The translations under genes and the position numbers were made by a program. The notes beneath the pieces were generated by a model, which saw only the letters and a program-made list of their open reading frames with translations, made no database searches and had not been told where the DNA came from. 64,000 nucleotides of DNA from Isoetes taiwanensis (Eukaryota; Streptophyta; Lycopodiopsida; Isoetales; Isoetaceae), in assembly GCA_021234155.1 (NCBI GenBank), contig JAJEKV010000035.1:2044001-2108000 (forward strand). The letters run 5' to 3'. This document shows positions 1 to 10,774 of the stretch, in pieces (position 1 is the stretch's first letter; every line of letters begins with the position of its first letter).

Positions 1-2106
1 AAGAAGACTCTAACATGGAAACAAGGTGCATGGGTTCTAGGAAAGAAAGAACAGGTTGAAGTGAATAAGAGGATAGCAAATGTGCGGACACCAACTGGAT
101 ATGGGGCATCTTTGAGAAAGGCGTTTACAAAAAAGGTAGTCTCACTGGGTTGAAGACGCATGATTGGCACAAGTTTCTTCAGGTACACTTTGATTATTGT
201 ACACTTATTCCTTGCAATAGATTATTTTGCAACATATGCAATGATATTATATGTACTTTGCAGCATATACTTCCTTGTGTGATAGGGGACTTCTTGACCC
301 CACAAGTAAGGAGCATTATATTTCGATTGGGAAAATTTGCAAGGTGGGTCTCTTCTAAAGAGATCGATGTGGCCGAAATATCAAAAGTGGAGGAGGAAGT
401 GATTATACTGCTTTGTGACATTGAAAAGGAGTTTCCCACCAGTTTTTTTGACCTACAGGTACTACTAAACAAATTCTAAGCAATTATATAATTTTGTTTT
501 TATCAACTATACTATAAGTACAATAAACAATGTACTTAATAAACAGGTACATCTGTTGATACATATTCCAAATGAGATAAGGTTGGCAGGACCTGCCCCT
601 AGTAGATGGATGTTTTTTCTAGAGCGCTACATGAAGGTGCTTAAAAGTTTTGTTCGTCAAATGGCAAAACCAGAGGGTTGCATGGCCGAAGGCCATCTTG
701 TACAAGAAACGCTACTTTATCTTAACGATATCACTACCTCGTGTCATCCAGATGGTCCTAAGTTGTGGGAGAAAGAAGAACTCAAGGAGATTACATCAGA
801 AGTATTACAGGGTAATGGTGTAGAACGAAGTCTGAGTGATGACATGCATCTTGCGGTAAGCACATTTGTTCTTAATAATACTGTAAGTTTACAACCATGG
901 AGAGACTTGTATGAAATTGCTAAGGAGGATGCACGTAGAAGGTCAACAGGGCGATCAATGGGACAATCTGTTCCAGATGTTATGGATAATACATGGTTGT
1001 TGGCTCGTATGGACGAAGCTAAAGATTGTGGTCAAGTTATTCCAGATGATGATTACGAGCTTGCGCTTGGTTGTAGTAGAAAGGTATTATAAATCTTTGA
1101 CCAAAAGTTTCATTTTGTTTATACTATATTACTCATCATTACTATCAATTTGTTCTAGGCACGATTTTATACTTCGATGTGGGCATACGGGCAGCATTTT
1201 CGCATCAACAGTGTTGATAAGTGTAGGGTTACATTTGATTCAGGAATCAGCTCAGAATTTGAACAAAAAAGTCAATCTAGCAACAGGGATCACAACCTTC
1301 TGGAGAGTAACCTAAACTACATGGGAATCTTGACTGACATTATTGAGTTGGATTATCGTAGCTTTCATGTAAATGTTTTGAAGGCACGATGGTTCAAAGT
1401 GGTATGCAGAGGTCGTGGCAAGACAGTTAGAACTCATCCATCAGGATTTCCTGAAGTGGATTCTTCGAAGGTATTACCTGAAATGAAAGAACCTTTTGTT
1501 TTTCCAAGTCAGGTTGAGCAGATATTTATCCACGAGAACCCTAATGATACAAAGTGGTGGATTGTCGTACATTGTCAACCAAGGGCTCGACGTATTGCTT
1601 TTTCTGTAGCTGAAAATAATATGGAAGAGCTCTCTCATGAGGTTCATGATGATGATGATTTTGATGGTGGAGGAGGTGGCAGTGGTGACAGTGGTGGTTG
1701 TCGGGAGAGTGTTTTAGGTATATCTAATGATGTTGATGACCCATTGTTGCATGACGCAGAAGAAGGAGAACTGGAAGATATTGCCATCAACACTGAAGAG
1801 GAAGGTGTGTATTTGGGAGATGGTTTGCTTGAGGATGATACTAATGAACACGTTCCTTTAGAATCACCATTGGGACTTTCAGAACGAGAGGAGGTTGATA
1901 AAGAAACAACTTATGTGCTCCGATCCCCATTTAGTTCGCCAATCCACGATCATGATGAGGATTATATTGAAGATGAAGAGATCATTGGACATGTACATGA
2001 TCATTCTGAAGCAATTAGGGGTTTGGTTCTTTGTTTATATCTAGATGATGATGAGATAGAGGATATTGAGCATGACCTAATTGAACAAACTGACGTGTTC
2101 ATATGA
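1..2106 (+). pseudogene. CACTA transposase, C-terminal half (DUF4218 + DUF4216), frameshifted
   Basis: Three coding blocks fit one protein: about 1-458, 547-1083 and 1159-2106. They are separated by GT-AG introns at 459-546 (88 bp) and 1084-1158 (75 bp), both phase 0. Block 1 holds a KTHDWHKFLQ motif and block 2 IRLAGPAPSRWMFFLERYMK, both typical of DUF4218. Block 3 holds a DUF4216 stretch with KARWFKVV and PSQVEQIFIHE, then a very acidic Asp/Glu-rich tail of roughly 150 residues. A one-base loss near 149 puts the first 49 codons (which continue the TNP2 family alignment) out of frame with the rest, so this copy looks inactive unless that is a sequence error. In the family this is the catalytic transposase that acts on element ends in the nucleus. 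Confidence 0.85.
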
Positions 2107-2337
2107 TTATTCAGCATTTTAGCTTATTACTATCACTAAAATGGTACATGTCATTTATTTTCTTACCTTCCTAAACACTTTGCTCCCTTTTTCATATTCT
2201 CAGGTACGCCCTTCACCATTACTTATTCCCCTTCATCTGACTAGTTCTTAGGTATCCAATCCATTGTTGGATTATCCCAAGTAATAGCCCTTGCTACAAT
2301 AACATATATTTAATGATGTATAAAAGCATTAAGCAAC

Positions 2338-2724
2338 TCTTGTAGTGACTTAGTTAGAATATTGCTTACAAACTGTTGCAACAACCCATTTAAATTGCGA
2401 TATAAAGTTGACAAATGCTCCTCAAAATCTCGTTGAATATTAGATAAAATTTTGGATAACATTTTGTTATAAGTTTTAAGAAAAATTATCGTAACTTAGC
2501 TATAATTTTGTTCAAAAGTTGTCGCAATAACCTAATCAAGTTGCGCTAAAAGGTTGACAAAAGGGGGTCATTGCTTTGATGAAATATTTGACGCTATGCA
2601 CTAGACACAATTTTGACACAACACAAGCACTTTGTGTCAAGTTAGTAGCATTTGACACAAAATTGACACTAGATCTACGACTTGTCACAAGGGTTGACAC
2701 TATATCCCCCATCCTCTTGTAGTG
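2338..2724 (+). repeat. CACTA subterminal repeat region and terminal inverted repeat
   Basis: The terminal decamer TCTTGTAGTG occurs twice, at 2338-2347 and at the true end 2715-2724. Between them are several TTGACA/TTGACAC motifs in both orientations, densest at 2590-2700. Such arrays of short subterminal motifs are the usual binding sites of the element's accessory protein. The interpretation as binding sites is inference; the repeats are seen directly. Confidence 0.75.
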
Positions 2725-2841
2725 ATTCTCCAAGCAATTAGATCTTAGCAAATAATACAAATCTTCTTATAAATAATAGTACAAATATTGAATAAAGAAA
2801 GTCAACACAATTATAATATAGATCAACATGTTGAAAACGGG

Positions 2842-3300
2842 TTATGGTATGATTGTTCCATCGCAATATTTCCCATCCAATGCTTTAGCAGCTGCAAACA
2901 AGCAAACTCGTCAAAATCATATCACATAGAGTGCAAGTGTTAAAATGTGTTTGAAGTAATTGCCTGCTTTAGCGAGGGTAAAGGTAGAATCGTCCTTAAG
3001 GGGTGTCCAGAATCCATAGCCTTGTAGTCCTTTAGATTTCAAATAGTTCACCTTGTTTGTGATCGACCATGCATCATCATATCCGGTCCAGGTCGTGCCG
3101 CTATATGCATATGTAGACTTGGTAGATGTATCATGGACAACAGTGGCCCCAGAACTAGCAATAGAGGCATAAGAAGGTTGAGCATAAGTTGGATTTGCAG
3201 GAGCTCCAAGACCATGATTGGATGTAGTCAAGGTCCAAGTCACTCCATATGCAGGGAATCCATACACTTTCCACTGCGTTGTGCATCTCTTTATGCATTC
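2842..3300 (-). pseudogene. Chitinase C1: 3' fragment of a GH18 chitinase
   Basis: Two exons match the end of the other chitinases: 2964-3267 (from YGFPAYGVTW through the GYDDAWS and [10 protein letters not shown] motifs) and the last exon 2842-2891, which encodes a short tail ending in CDGTIIP. The 72-bp intron 2892-2963 begins with GC on the coding strand instead of the GT seen in C2, C3 and C4. Homology stops at about 3268. The reading frame stays open a further 33 nt to 3300, next to an AG that could be a splice acceptor. The catalytic motif, hevein domains and signal peptide are missing, so no enzyme can be made. The CACTA element ends 118 bp downstream. Confidence 0.85.
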
Positions 3301-4376
3301 CTACAAATGCAGTACACCAAAGATAAAGTCAGCCAAATGACAGTCTCTGATGCATCTTGAAACTTATATACCAATGTGTAGAAATGTGAACCAAGATTCT
3401 GGCATGATTTGGAACATTTCGTGGAGTGATACATTTTTCTTAGAAAGCTGTAATCTGAAATCAGACCTTGCCTTCTTGCCAACGGATGTTATTTTTGAGA
3501 AATGGATTTTTTTATACAGAAGCAACCAAACAGAAGTAAGCCAGGCTTTCAAGGCTCCAATACATATAAAAAATAAGTCATACTACACTCTAGTTTGCAT
3601 TCATGTTAAGTAAGTTCTGAAAACAATATAATCTAAAACTGGCAGAATCGAATGGATGGTAAGCCAGGCAGTAAACGAAATCTTATGTTAGACAGCATTC
3701 CTATAACCAATATCATTTATTTTCTTGAGCAAGATAAGAAAAACCTGAGGCCATGCGGCTATACTACAGCAACAATGACAGATTCGGACAAAAATAATTA
3801 AGTGTGTGAATTGAATGTACCCATGCAAAAAGAGCATAATCTAATAAGGGAAAAAGAAAAGGAGTTGCCAAGCAATGAAAACGATGTACCTGCATCTGTC
3901 CCTGTTGGCGGCAGAAGATACAAAAGTCTTGGCATGCCCAGCATACAACACAATCAAAATTAGAGAAAGCAGGCTAATCCTTTACACGAAATAGAAGCTA
4001 TCTGCTCACCTCCAACGATTCCAGGGATCACGGATTCTTCCTCCATTTCTACTGTAATACCACAAACCATGGGCCAAGCAAAAACAGGGCATCTTGAAAT
4101 ACCTAGAAATGAAACTCATATAGCAAAGGCAATATCCGGATGGATACCGCTGACAAAACTTCGCCTCTCCGTGGCTTACATGCGAATCGCATAAGGAGTC
4201 CGCCAAACCCTACTATTAACCCAAAATGCCAATTTTTAGATCATAACAAAAGTAACACACCCGATTTTTTGATTCTCAGAAATTGTTTTCGGCAGGTAAA
4301 AGCTTTAAAACCTTAGGAAACCAGCCTGAAAAAAAAATCTAAAAAGTTTTTGGATAGTCGGGAAAACCAAATTTAA
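3301..4376. other. Non-homologous 1.1-kb block between C1 and C2; possible captured exon
   Basis: This block does not occur in the other chitinase units. On the minus strand a short open stretch starts with ATG at 4046 and runs to 4010, where GTGAGCAG resembles a splice donor. A further possible acceptor lies at 3301-3304. These hint at a captured 5' exon of an unrelated gene, but no protein family is recognisable. The block ends where the conserved chitinase 3' flank of C2 begins (about 4377). Confidence 0.3.
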
Positions 4377-4464
4377 ACAATAGATCTTCTTATAAATAAT
4401 AGTACAAATATTGAATAAAGAAAGTCAACACAATTATAATATAGATCAACATGTTGAAAACGTG

Positions 4465-6067
4465 TTATGGTATGATTGTTCCATCGCAATACTTCCCATC
4501 CAATGCTTTAGCAGCTGCAAACAAGCAAACTCGTCAAAATCATATCACATAGGGTGCAAGTGTTAAAATGTGTTTGAAGTAATTACCTGCTTTAGCGAGG
4601 GTAAAGGTAGAATCGTCTTGAAGGGTTGTGTAGAATCCATAGCCTTGTAGTCCTTTAGATTTCAAATAGTTCACCTTGTTTGTGATCGACCATGCATCAT
4701 CATATCCGGTCCAGGTTGTGTCGTTATATGCATATGTAGACTGGGTAGATGTATTATGGACAACAGTGAACCCAGAACTAGCAATAGAGGCATAAGAAGG
4801 AAGAGCATAAGTTGGATTTGCAGGAGCTCCAAGACCATGATTGGATGTTTTCAAGGTCCAAGTCACTCCATATGTAGAAAATCCATACACAATCTTTTGT
4901 GCATCAAGATAGCTCAACCATTTTGTCAATCCATAATCACCATTCAGAGTGGGATAAGTAGGGTCATAAAGGGGTGCTGGGTTATTGGTGTAATTTTCCC
5001 ATCTACCATGAAGAGCATAACTTTTGACAAGTACCCAGTCGAGATTTGATTGAATCGAGGAGGTTGGATAAGACGTACCTCCCATCCAATCAGGTAGAGG
5101 ATTCTTATAGTAAACAACAGCAGTAAGAAGCATGCTGGGAGCACGCGCACGCCATTCTTGGAACAGAAGGCCAAGGTTAGTCATGTCACCAGCGGTCTTA
5201 GGGTATCCCCGGTCATCGGGGTTCCAATCAAGGTCTAGACCATCAAAGTTATATGTTTTGGCAAGGGCAATGCTGCTGGTGATAAAGGTAGAGCGATATT
5301 TAGAGGCGCTAAGCATGCGAGAAAATTGGTCACTACAGCAATCCAAAATGGAGATGAGAGTTTTGACATTACGGTTTTTGAGGCGAACCTTAGAGACAAA
5401 GGAGGAGATGGTGGGTGTGGCGTCGACGGTGAAATCTTCGTTGATCCAGGCATAGGCGTAGAGGAGATGGGTATAGAGGCAAGAGTTGATGGTAGAGGGG
5501 TCAGGTTCCCCGTAGGCCCAGTAACCAAGTTTGATGGGAGGCGGGGGCTGGGGGGGTGGGAGGCGGGGGCTGGGGGCTGGGGGTGGGGGCTGGGGGGGGG
5601 GGCTGGGGGTGGGAGGCGGTGGGGGGGTGGGGGGCTGGGAGGCGGTGGCGGTGGCGGTGGGGGTGGCGGTGGCGGGGGGGGGTGGGGGCTGGGAGGCGGG
5701 GGCTGCCAGAACAGGGGCCGCTTTGGCAGCCAGTACCGCAGTAGGCAGAGGAGGTGCCGCAGAAGCCATGGTGGCTGCAACAATAGCCGGAGTCACAGGA
5801 GGCCATATTGGCCTGCTTACCACACTGCTCTTGGTTGCACTGGCTTTGGCAGCCAGTTCCGCAGTCTGCAGCCGTCGTGCCGCACCATCCATGTTGGCTG
5901 CAGCAATACCCCGGAGAGCAATATGCTCCTCCTGCCTGGCTGCCGCACCTCTGCGCTCCAATGCTCTGCAGCAATACCCCGGAGGGCAATATGCTCTGCG
6001 CTTCAAGGCTCTTCATTGCTAAAGCCCCTACCAGCACCGCCCATACTATTAGCACTATTGCCCCCAT
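4465..6067 (-). CDS. Chitinase C2: secreted protein with two hevein (CBM18) domains and a GH18 domain; catalytic site altered
   Basis: Start ATG at 6067 gives a signal peptide ([17 protein letters not shown]), then one complete hevein-like domain ending GTGCQSQC and a second with all eight cysteines ([11 protein letters not shown] to GCQSGPC). A Pro-rich linker follows (about 5530-5720), then a GH18 class V-like domain ([38 protein letters not shown]). The last intron is 4515-4586 (GT-AG) and the last exon 4465-4514 ends in CDGTIIP. Two oddities are visible. The hevein half and the GH18 half are in different frames, the shift lying in the G/C-run linker. The DxxDxDxE motif reads [15 protein letters not shown]: five residues are inserted and the acid-base Glu is gone. 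If expressed it would probably bind chitin without cleaving it. Intact relatives hydrolyse chitin in the wall or apoplast. Confidence 0.88.
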
Positions 6068-6100
6068 TGCAGAGCTCTCCGTTTTGGGTTTTCGCTGCTT

Positions 6101-6109
6101 GCTCTTATA
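6101..6109 (-). promoter_or_regulatory. TATA box of chitinase C2
   Basis: On the minus strand TATAAGAGC lies 34-42 bp upstream of the ATG at 6067, implying a very short 5' leader. The same TATAAGAGC with the same flanks precedes C3, C4 and the 5' fragment at 44.9 kb, so it is a conserved family promoter. A second TATAAGAGC copy with the same flank lies near 6267. Confidence 0.65.
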
Positions 6110-6898
6110 GCTCCCAAAATCATTATCATATTCGAGTGAAGAAGGAGTCTTTGTTTGTAACGCGGCGAGCCAGCTGTTTCACCTTAAACAGCAGCTCCGA
6201 CTCAAACTTTTTTTTTTTTTTACATAGCTCTTGGTTGCACTGGCTTTGGCTTTGGTTGCGCTGCTTGCTCTTATAGCTCCCAAAATCATTAAGTTATCAT
6301 ATTCTACATTTCTCCACCATATCCCAATCTCTCTCCATGACCAGTTCAGTTCGTTCTAGTGGAGAAGTCGTCCTGTTTGCTTGATTTCTTAAATCATAAT
6401 GTACAATGCATGATATTTTTGCAGTTTATTCAACGCGAGGCGAGGCTGCCACTCTCCACCAGTTCTACCTGGATCTTAAGTACAATGACCAGTTCGTTCG
6501 CAATCAGTGGCACAGATCCAGACCACACAATCTAGAAATCCAGGGCTGAGGTAATGCCACCTCAGCAAAGGAGTCGTCATGAGTCTCTCTATCTGATCTG
6601 AGTACTTTTTATTGGGCAATCGTGTGTTACAATGGTGCTTTAAGATAAAAGAATTATTCGTTGTATCATATCCTATTCATTGTATCCTATCCTATCTGTG
6701 CTTTAAGATAAAAAAATTATTCGTTGTATCCTATCCTATCTGTGCCAAAAAGTCATGTCATATCCTATCCTATCTGTGGTGAATATTTTCTATTGGGCAA
6801 TAGTGGCTACAGTGTTTTTTAACTTCCCTATTCATGTAATGTCAATACTAAAATACTAAAGGGTTAAGCTGGGTTCTTAGTTTCTGCATTACTAAAGC
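6110..6898. promoter_or_regulatory. Divergent intergenic region between chitinase C2 and hevein receptor kinase
   Basis: The region separates two head-to-head genes. The C2 side (6110-6560) holds an upstream module repeated near 18.6, 27.6, 37.8, 45.0 and 55.1 kb, recognisable by the block reading CTCCCAAAATCATTATCATA. The receptor side (about 6590-6898) holds short direct repeats of TCCTATCCTATCTGTG and matches 33714-33995 and 51066-51383 upstream of the other receptor copies. No gene is seen. Shared regulation is possible but not shown. Confidence 0.5.
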
Positions 6899-7398
6899 AT
6901 GTCCAGTGTTTTAACATTTCAAAGTATGTTCAATATTTCAACTGTTGTTCTTCTGTTGGCACTAATGGTGCTATCAGGCACCAGAGCACAAGATTGTGGG
7001 AAGGCAGCTGGAGGAGCTCTTTGTGGAGCTAATCTGTGTGTAGCCAGAGCCAATGCAACAGTACTACAAATAGCACCACGACTGCTGTGAGCTGTGGTAA
7101 GGAAGCAAACAATTCCCTGTGTGACAATAATTTCTGCTGCAGCAAGTACGGATACTGTGGGGTTACTTCAGCTTACTGAGGCAGGCAATTCCTTGTTTTG
7201 CCTGCCTCAAGAGAAGAAAACTTTTGGCTCAAACTCTGCCACCACAGTGGGATTCTAACTGTGTCCAAGCTCCCTTTTCAAGGTTTAGCTATGCAGATCT
7301 GAACATAGCCACCAAAGGATTTAGCGAGAGCCTGATGATTGGTAAGGGCGGATGTCTGATGATTAGCGAGAGCCTGATGATTTAGCGAGAGCCTGATG
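6899..7398 (+). pseudogene. Hevein-domain receptor-like kinase copy 0, 5' part
   Basis: ATG at 6899 opens a signal peptide (MSSVLTFQSMFNISTVVLLLALMVLSGTRA) followed at once by hevein domain 1 (QDCGKAAGGALCGAN), which then loses frame. Hevein domain 2 is legible near 7092-7180 (SCGKEANNSLCDNNFCCSKY, YGYCGVTSAY) and ends in a stop. At about 7275 a kinase N-lobe begins (FSYADLNIATKGFSES, then MIGKGG), the glycine-loop start typical of lectin-type receptor kinases. The rest of the kinase is cut off at about 7398 by inserted DNA; the matching C-lobe reappears at 12390. The intact family would bind chitin fragments outside the cell and signal inside; this copy cannot. Confidence 0.72.
7315..7398 (+). 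repeat. Short direct repeats at a rearrangement breakpoint
   Basis: The phrase TAGCGAGAGCCTGATGAT, which belongs to the kinase glycine-loop region, is repeated three times with variation, plus a partial GTCTGATGATTAGCG copy. It sits exactly where the receptor kinase sequence changes into the 3' end of a minus-strand PPR pseudogene. Such local templated copying is typical of repair of a double-strand break; that mechanism is inferred. Confidence 0.7.
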
Positions 7399-9089
7399 CC
7401 GTTATGTCATTATTATTTGCCACTGATACAAAGACATGGCAACCTTCATCCATCAGTCCAGCATGGCTGCATGAATAAAGAACAGTACTAACTGTAATTG
7501 CATTTGGTTCTACGCCAGTTTCTTGCATTTGAAGAAAAAAGTCAAGAGCTTCATTAGCTTTACCATGGTTAGAGAGTGCTAAAATTATGGCCGTCCAAAA
7601 TACCACATTTTGCTCAGTTATCTTTTGAAAGACTCCCAATGCACATTCAAGATGTCCACATTTGTTATACATGTTAATGATGGCAGTACCAACATAGCAA
7701 TCCGCTTCGTACCCTCGATCTGAAATGCACGAATGGCCTAATTTGCCTTCAGCCAAGTCTGCAAGACTAGCACATGCATCAAGGGCACCAATAAAAGTTA
7801 TCTTATCTAGCTCTAAGCCTTTAGTCTGTAGTGCATGAAAGCACCAAAGCGCCTCTTTTTGCAGACCATGTTGTGAATACCATGTTGTGATTACGACATT
7901 ACCATGGCATTCCATGATATTAATTCTCGGGTTTTCATACTGCAGAATATTTGACATGCGTCATCAACACTGCCACACTTGTTGTATATATGAAGAAGGC
8001 CATTCCATATAGTAAGATATGTCTTAAATCCATGGCATCTGCTAGAGTTGCAAAGCCACAACATGCATCAATAATTCCAGTACAGGTTACATTATCTGGA
8101 TGTAGACCCTCTAGTTGTAGTCCCTTCAAAAGCTGGAAGGCATGTCTTCAAAGACCATGCTGGATATATGCAGCAATCAATGCATTCCATGAAATTACAT
8201 TTCGTATATGCATCTTCTTGAATATTCCCTGGGCATCATGGAAACTCCCACACTTGTTGTACATATCAAGAAGGGCAGTGCCTATGACAACATCAATACC
8301 AATTTCAAAACTAAGAATGCATGAATAATACAACTTTCCTGCTGGTAATGCCCCAATGACACCACATGCCTGAAGCAGACCTATGAAAGTGATTCTATCT
8401 GGAACCAAACTTTGCGACTTCATTTTGTCAAACACCTGAAAAGCTTCATTGCCTAGACCGTGTCGTGCATAGGTGGAGATCATAGCATTGCATGAAACCA
8501 CATTATGAATTGGCATCTCTTCGAATATTTTTTTTGCATCATTAAAACTGCCACATCTTTTGTACATATGTAAGAGTGTAGTTGACACAAGGATATCTGA
8601 TTCCAATCCTAATGAAAGAATCTGATAATGTATTTTTCTGCCCTCTTCTAAAGCCACGAGGTTGGAGCATGCCTTGAGAGCAATGACAAAGGTAACTCTG
8701 TCTGGTTGATAGTCCGTCTTGTACATTTGCTTAAAAAGTTCAATTGCTTCAACCAGACAGTCTGATTGCTCATATGCTCCAATCATCATGGTCTAGGAAA
8801 ACAGGTTCAAGGAACTTGTATGGTTAAACAGAGACCAAGAGTCTGCTATTGACGCATATGCAGAAGATTGCAACCAGAATTTCTCTTGGCCAGTAGATCC
8901 ATCTCCTATGCTCTGAGTTGAAGTGAACATACCTGGTAAAATGAAGGCACGCCAAGATAAACTCAAAGATCCTTTCCATGGCTGAGTCTTCCAAGTAAAC
9001 GAAGCCAACAATGTCAGCCCAGGTGCATGGATCTTGTCACAATACTGATTTCGAGTAAGAGATATTTGTGCTTGCACATGGATCATCAA
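7398..9089 (-). pseudogene. PLS-class pentatricopeptide repeat (PPR) protein, broken
   Basis: At least seven PPR motifs can be read from 9089 downward, with phrases such as YQPDRVTFVIALKACSNL, SWNALIAAYIQHGL and PNAITVSTVLYSCSHAGLMD. PPR proteins of this class bind organelle RNA for editing or processing. Lesions seen: TAG in place of an expected Trp codon at 8790-8792; an in-frame TGA near 8145; a one-base shift near 8000; a further shift near 7930. The protein ends abruptly at the junction with the hevein receptor kinase (7398), so the E/DYW end is absent. The repeat wording resembles fern PPR proteins. It was inserted into, or recombined with, the kinase gene. Confidence 0.85.
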
Positions 9090-9539
9090 GCGCGTGCTTT
9101 CAGTCTAGACTCTAGATGCTGTGTATGCTTTGGGCCAGCATTTTAAGCAGAAAATTTCATGGCGACAGGCATGCCGCAGAAGTAGAAGCTCAGATTTCTT
9201 TTGCAAACTTCAAACTGATATGCATGGGTTCAAATTTATGGTCTGTTACGGCATCAGACCCGGCAATCCCTATACCCTGTTCTTGCAACATTCCGGCAGC
9301 TCAAAAACTCCTACCCTGTTCTTGTATTCAGAAACGACAACTCCTATTAAGATGAGATTATAAGATTATAGCAGTCCCAGCAGACCCGCATCAGATCAGA
9401 ATCCGATTGCAATGGTAGTAACGATGACGTCACGTAGTCACATCTTCTATTTTTTTTTAACTATATTTTTTTAAGTAGACGTGTTTGAGACGGAAATATT
9501 ACATCAAAGAACAATTGAATCTGCCTTATATATGTTTAG
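9090..9539. other. Unassigned sequence
   Basis: No gene or repeat family is recognised. Short open frames on the plus strand near 9116-9363 overlap each other in two frames and have no family signature. Confidence 0.3.
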
Positions 9540-10719
9540 AAAGCAATGCATAGCCTAAGGTCAAGTTGACTTTAGGATCTTTAATTCTATGGCAATGCAA
9601 CATCAACTTGCTTAAAGTGAATATGTAAAATCATTTTTATAAAGGACATAAACGATTTTGAGAAATAAAATGCACACGGCATGTTGAAGTAAACAAAACT
9701 TTAATATTGATTGCCATACCACCTTGGTTCGGGAAATTTTTCTGCCTCAGGAAGCACCTTTCCGACTGTTCTGAACCTATCTCGGCAAGCTCCAACACAG
9801 GGTCACGATTCCTCCGGAAATACTAAGAAAATCTGTTATTTTCAGCCAGAATTTTTCCTACTGTTTCAAATCTGTCCAGCTAAATCTGGATTTTGTCCAG
9901 CAGGTTACAAGGGTTCCGGGGAACTTCCCGAACCGAGCATACCACCTACATAATCACAGTTATAAAAGCTGGCCCCGCCAACACACGTTGTCAAAGATGA
10001 AATTTAAATGTAAATTTCTTTCATGAATGTTCTCTAAAACAATAGATATATAGCATCAAGCAAAGATTTATACATAAATTGTACTTTGCCAAGGTCAAAA
10101 TGACTTGCATGCTCAGCTGCACAACATCCTTGGATGAGGGGGAAATTTCTCATTGAATAATTTTGTATTTTCTGTTGTGTTTAGCTTCCCAATACCATCT
10201 GTCACCATCCGAAAATGGCCTCTTATCTGCTTCTCTCAGCCATGCATCTTCTACTACTTGAAGTTGAGATCCAGTATTTCCATTTGCAGTCACTTCAGTC
10301 ATTACAAAAACCAAATGACGGCCCTTTTAATGTAGGATTTGATGTGGGCTAATAAACAATGATCTCTAGGATCAATGTTGCTTTGGATCAATGCTGCAGC
10401 AACAGAATCAGTCTTTGCAAGTGATAGTACCCCATGAAGTTTATCTGTAACCCAACAGCTACTAAACGATTTATATGTTTAGAATTAGCAATCGTGATCT
10501 TGTCCCCAACGTGGTCACATTTTTTTGTTACAAAAGCTTGATCTTCTATGTGAATTCCTGCTTTACCACGTTCGATAAACACCTTCACAAGCTTGACAAT
10601 GGTGTGGTTCTGGCAAATTCAGTTTGAGCATTAGCAATAAGAAGAGCCAAGAAATCAACATAAGAAGTTCTAGACTTTTGTTCCTTGCTCATGCCCTTTG
10701 TTTTCTATCATGGAAATCC
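9540..10719 (+). repeat. Direct repeat R1 (matches R2 at 13605-14561)
   Basis: The segment from the phrase AAGCAATGCATAGCC to TTTCTATCATGGAAATCC recurs 4 kb downstream almost base for base, apart from a 215-bp MITE present only here. Both copies hold the same short open frames (60 and 66 codons), which show no protein signature and are probably shared only because the duplication is recent. Confidence 0.88.
9723..9937 (+). mobile_element. 215-bp hAT-like MITE with 8-bp target site duplication
   Basis: The element begins CTTGGTTCGGGAA and ends TTCCCGAACCGAG, a 13-bp inverted repeat with one mismatch. It is flanked by the 8-bp direct repeat CATACCAC (9715-9722 and 9938-9945). The homologous R2 copy has a single CATACCAC (13780-13787) and no element, giving a perfect empty site. 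An 8-bp duplication fits the hAT superfamily. There is no coding capacity, so it must have been moved by a transposase elsewhere. Confidence 0.92.
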
Positions 10720-10774
10720 CCACTAGCATGCCGAAATAGATCACCCACTAGCATCATCGCCTCTTTTGTGTAAA

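Larger units (their letters stand above)
1..2724 (+). mobile_element. Right-hand part of a CACTA (En/Spm-type) DNA transposon
   Basis: The segment carries the C-terminal part of a TNP2-type transposase followed by a non-coding end that stops in TCTTGTAGTG (2715-2724), the inverse of the CACTACAAGA terminus typical of CACTA elements. Immediately after 2724 the sequence becomes the 3' flank found beside other chitinase copies in this window (compare 22142 onward), so 2724/2725 is a real element/host boundary. The left end lies outside the window, so the 3-bp target duplication cannot be checked. The element sits about 118 bp beyond the stop codon of the truncated chitinase C1. Confidence 0.88.

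Noticed and set aside
5531-6022. Long plus-strand frames encoding Gly-rich protein
   Set aside because: They are the antisense of the Pro-rich linker and hevein domains of chitinase C2.
10153-10588. Two short frames conserved between R1 and R2
   Set aside because: Conservation is explained by recent duplication; no codon-position bias or domain is visible.
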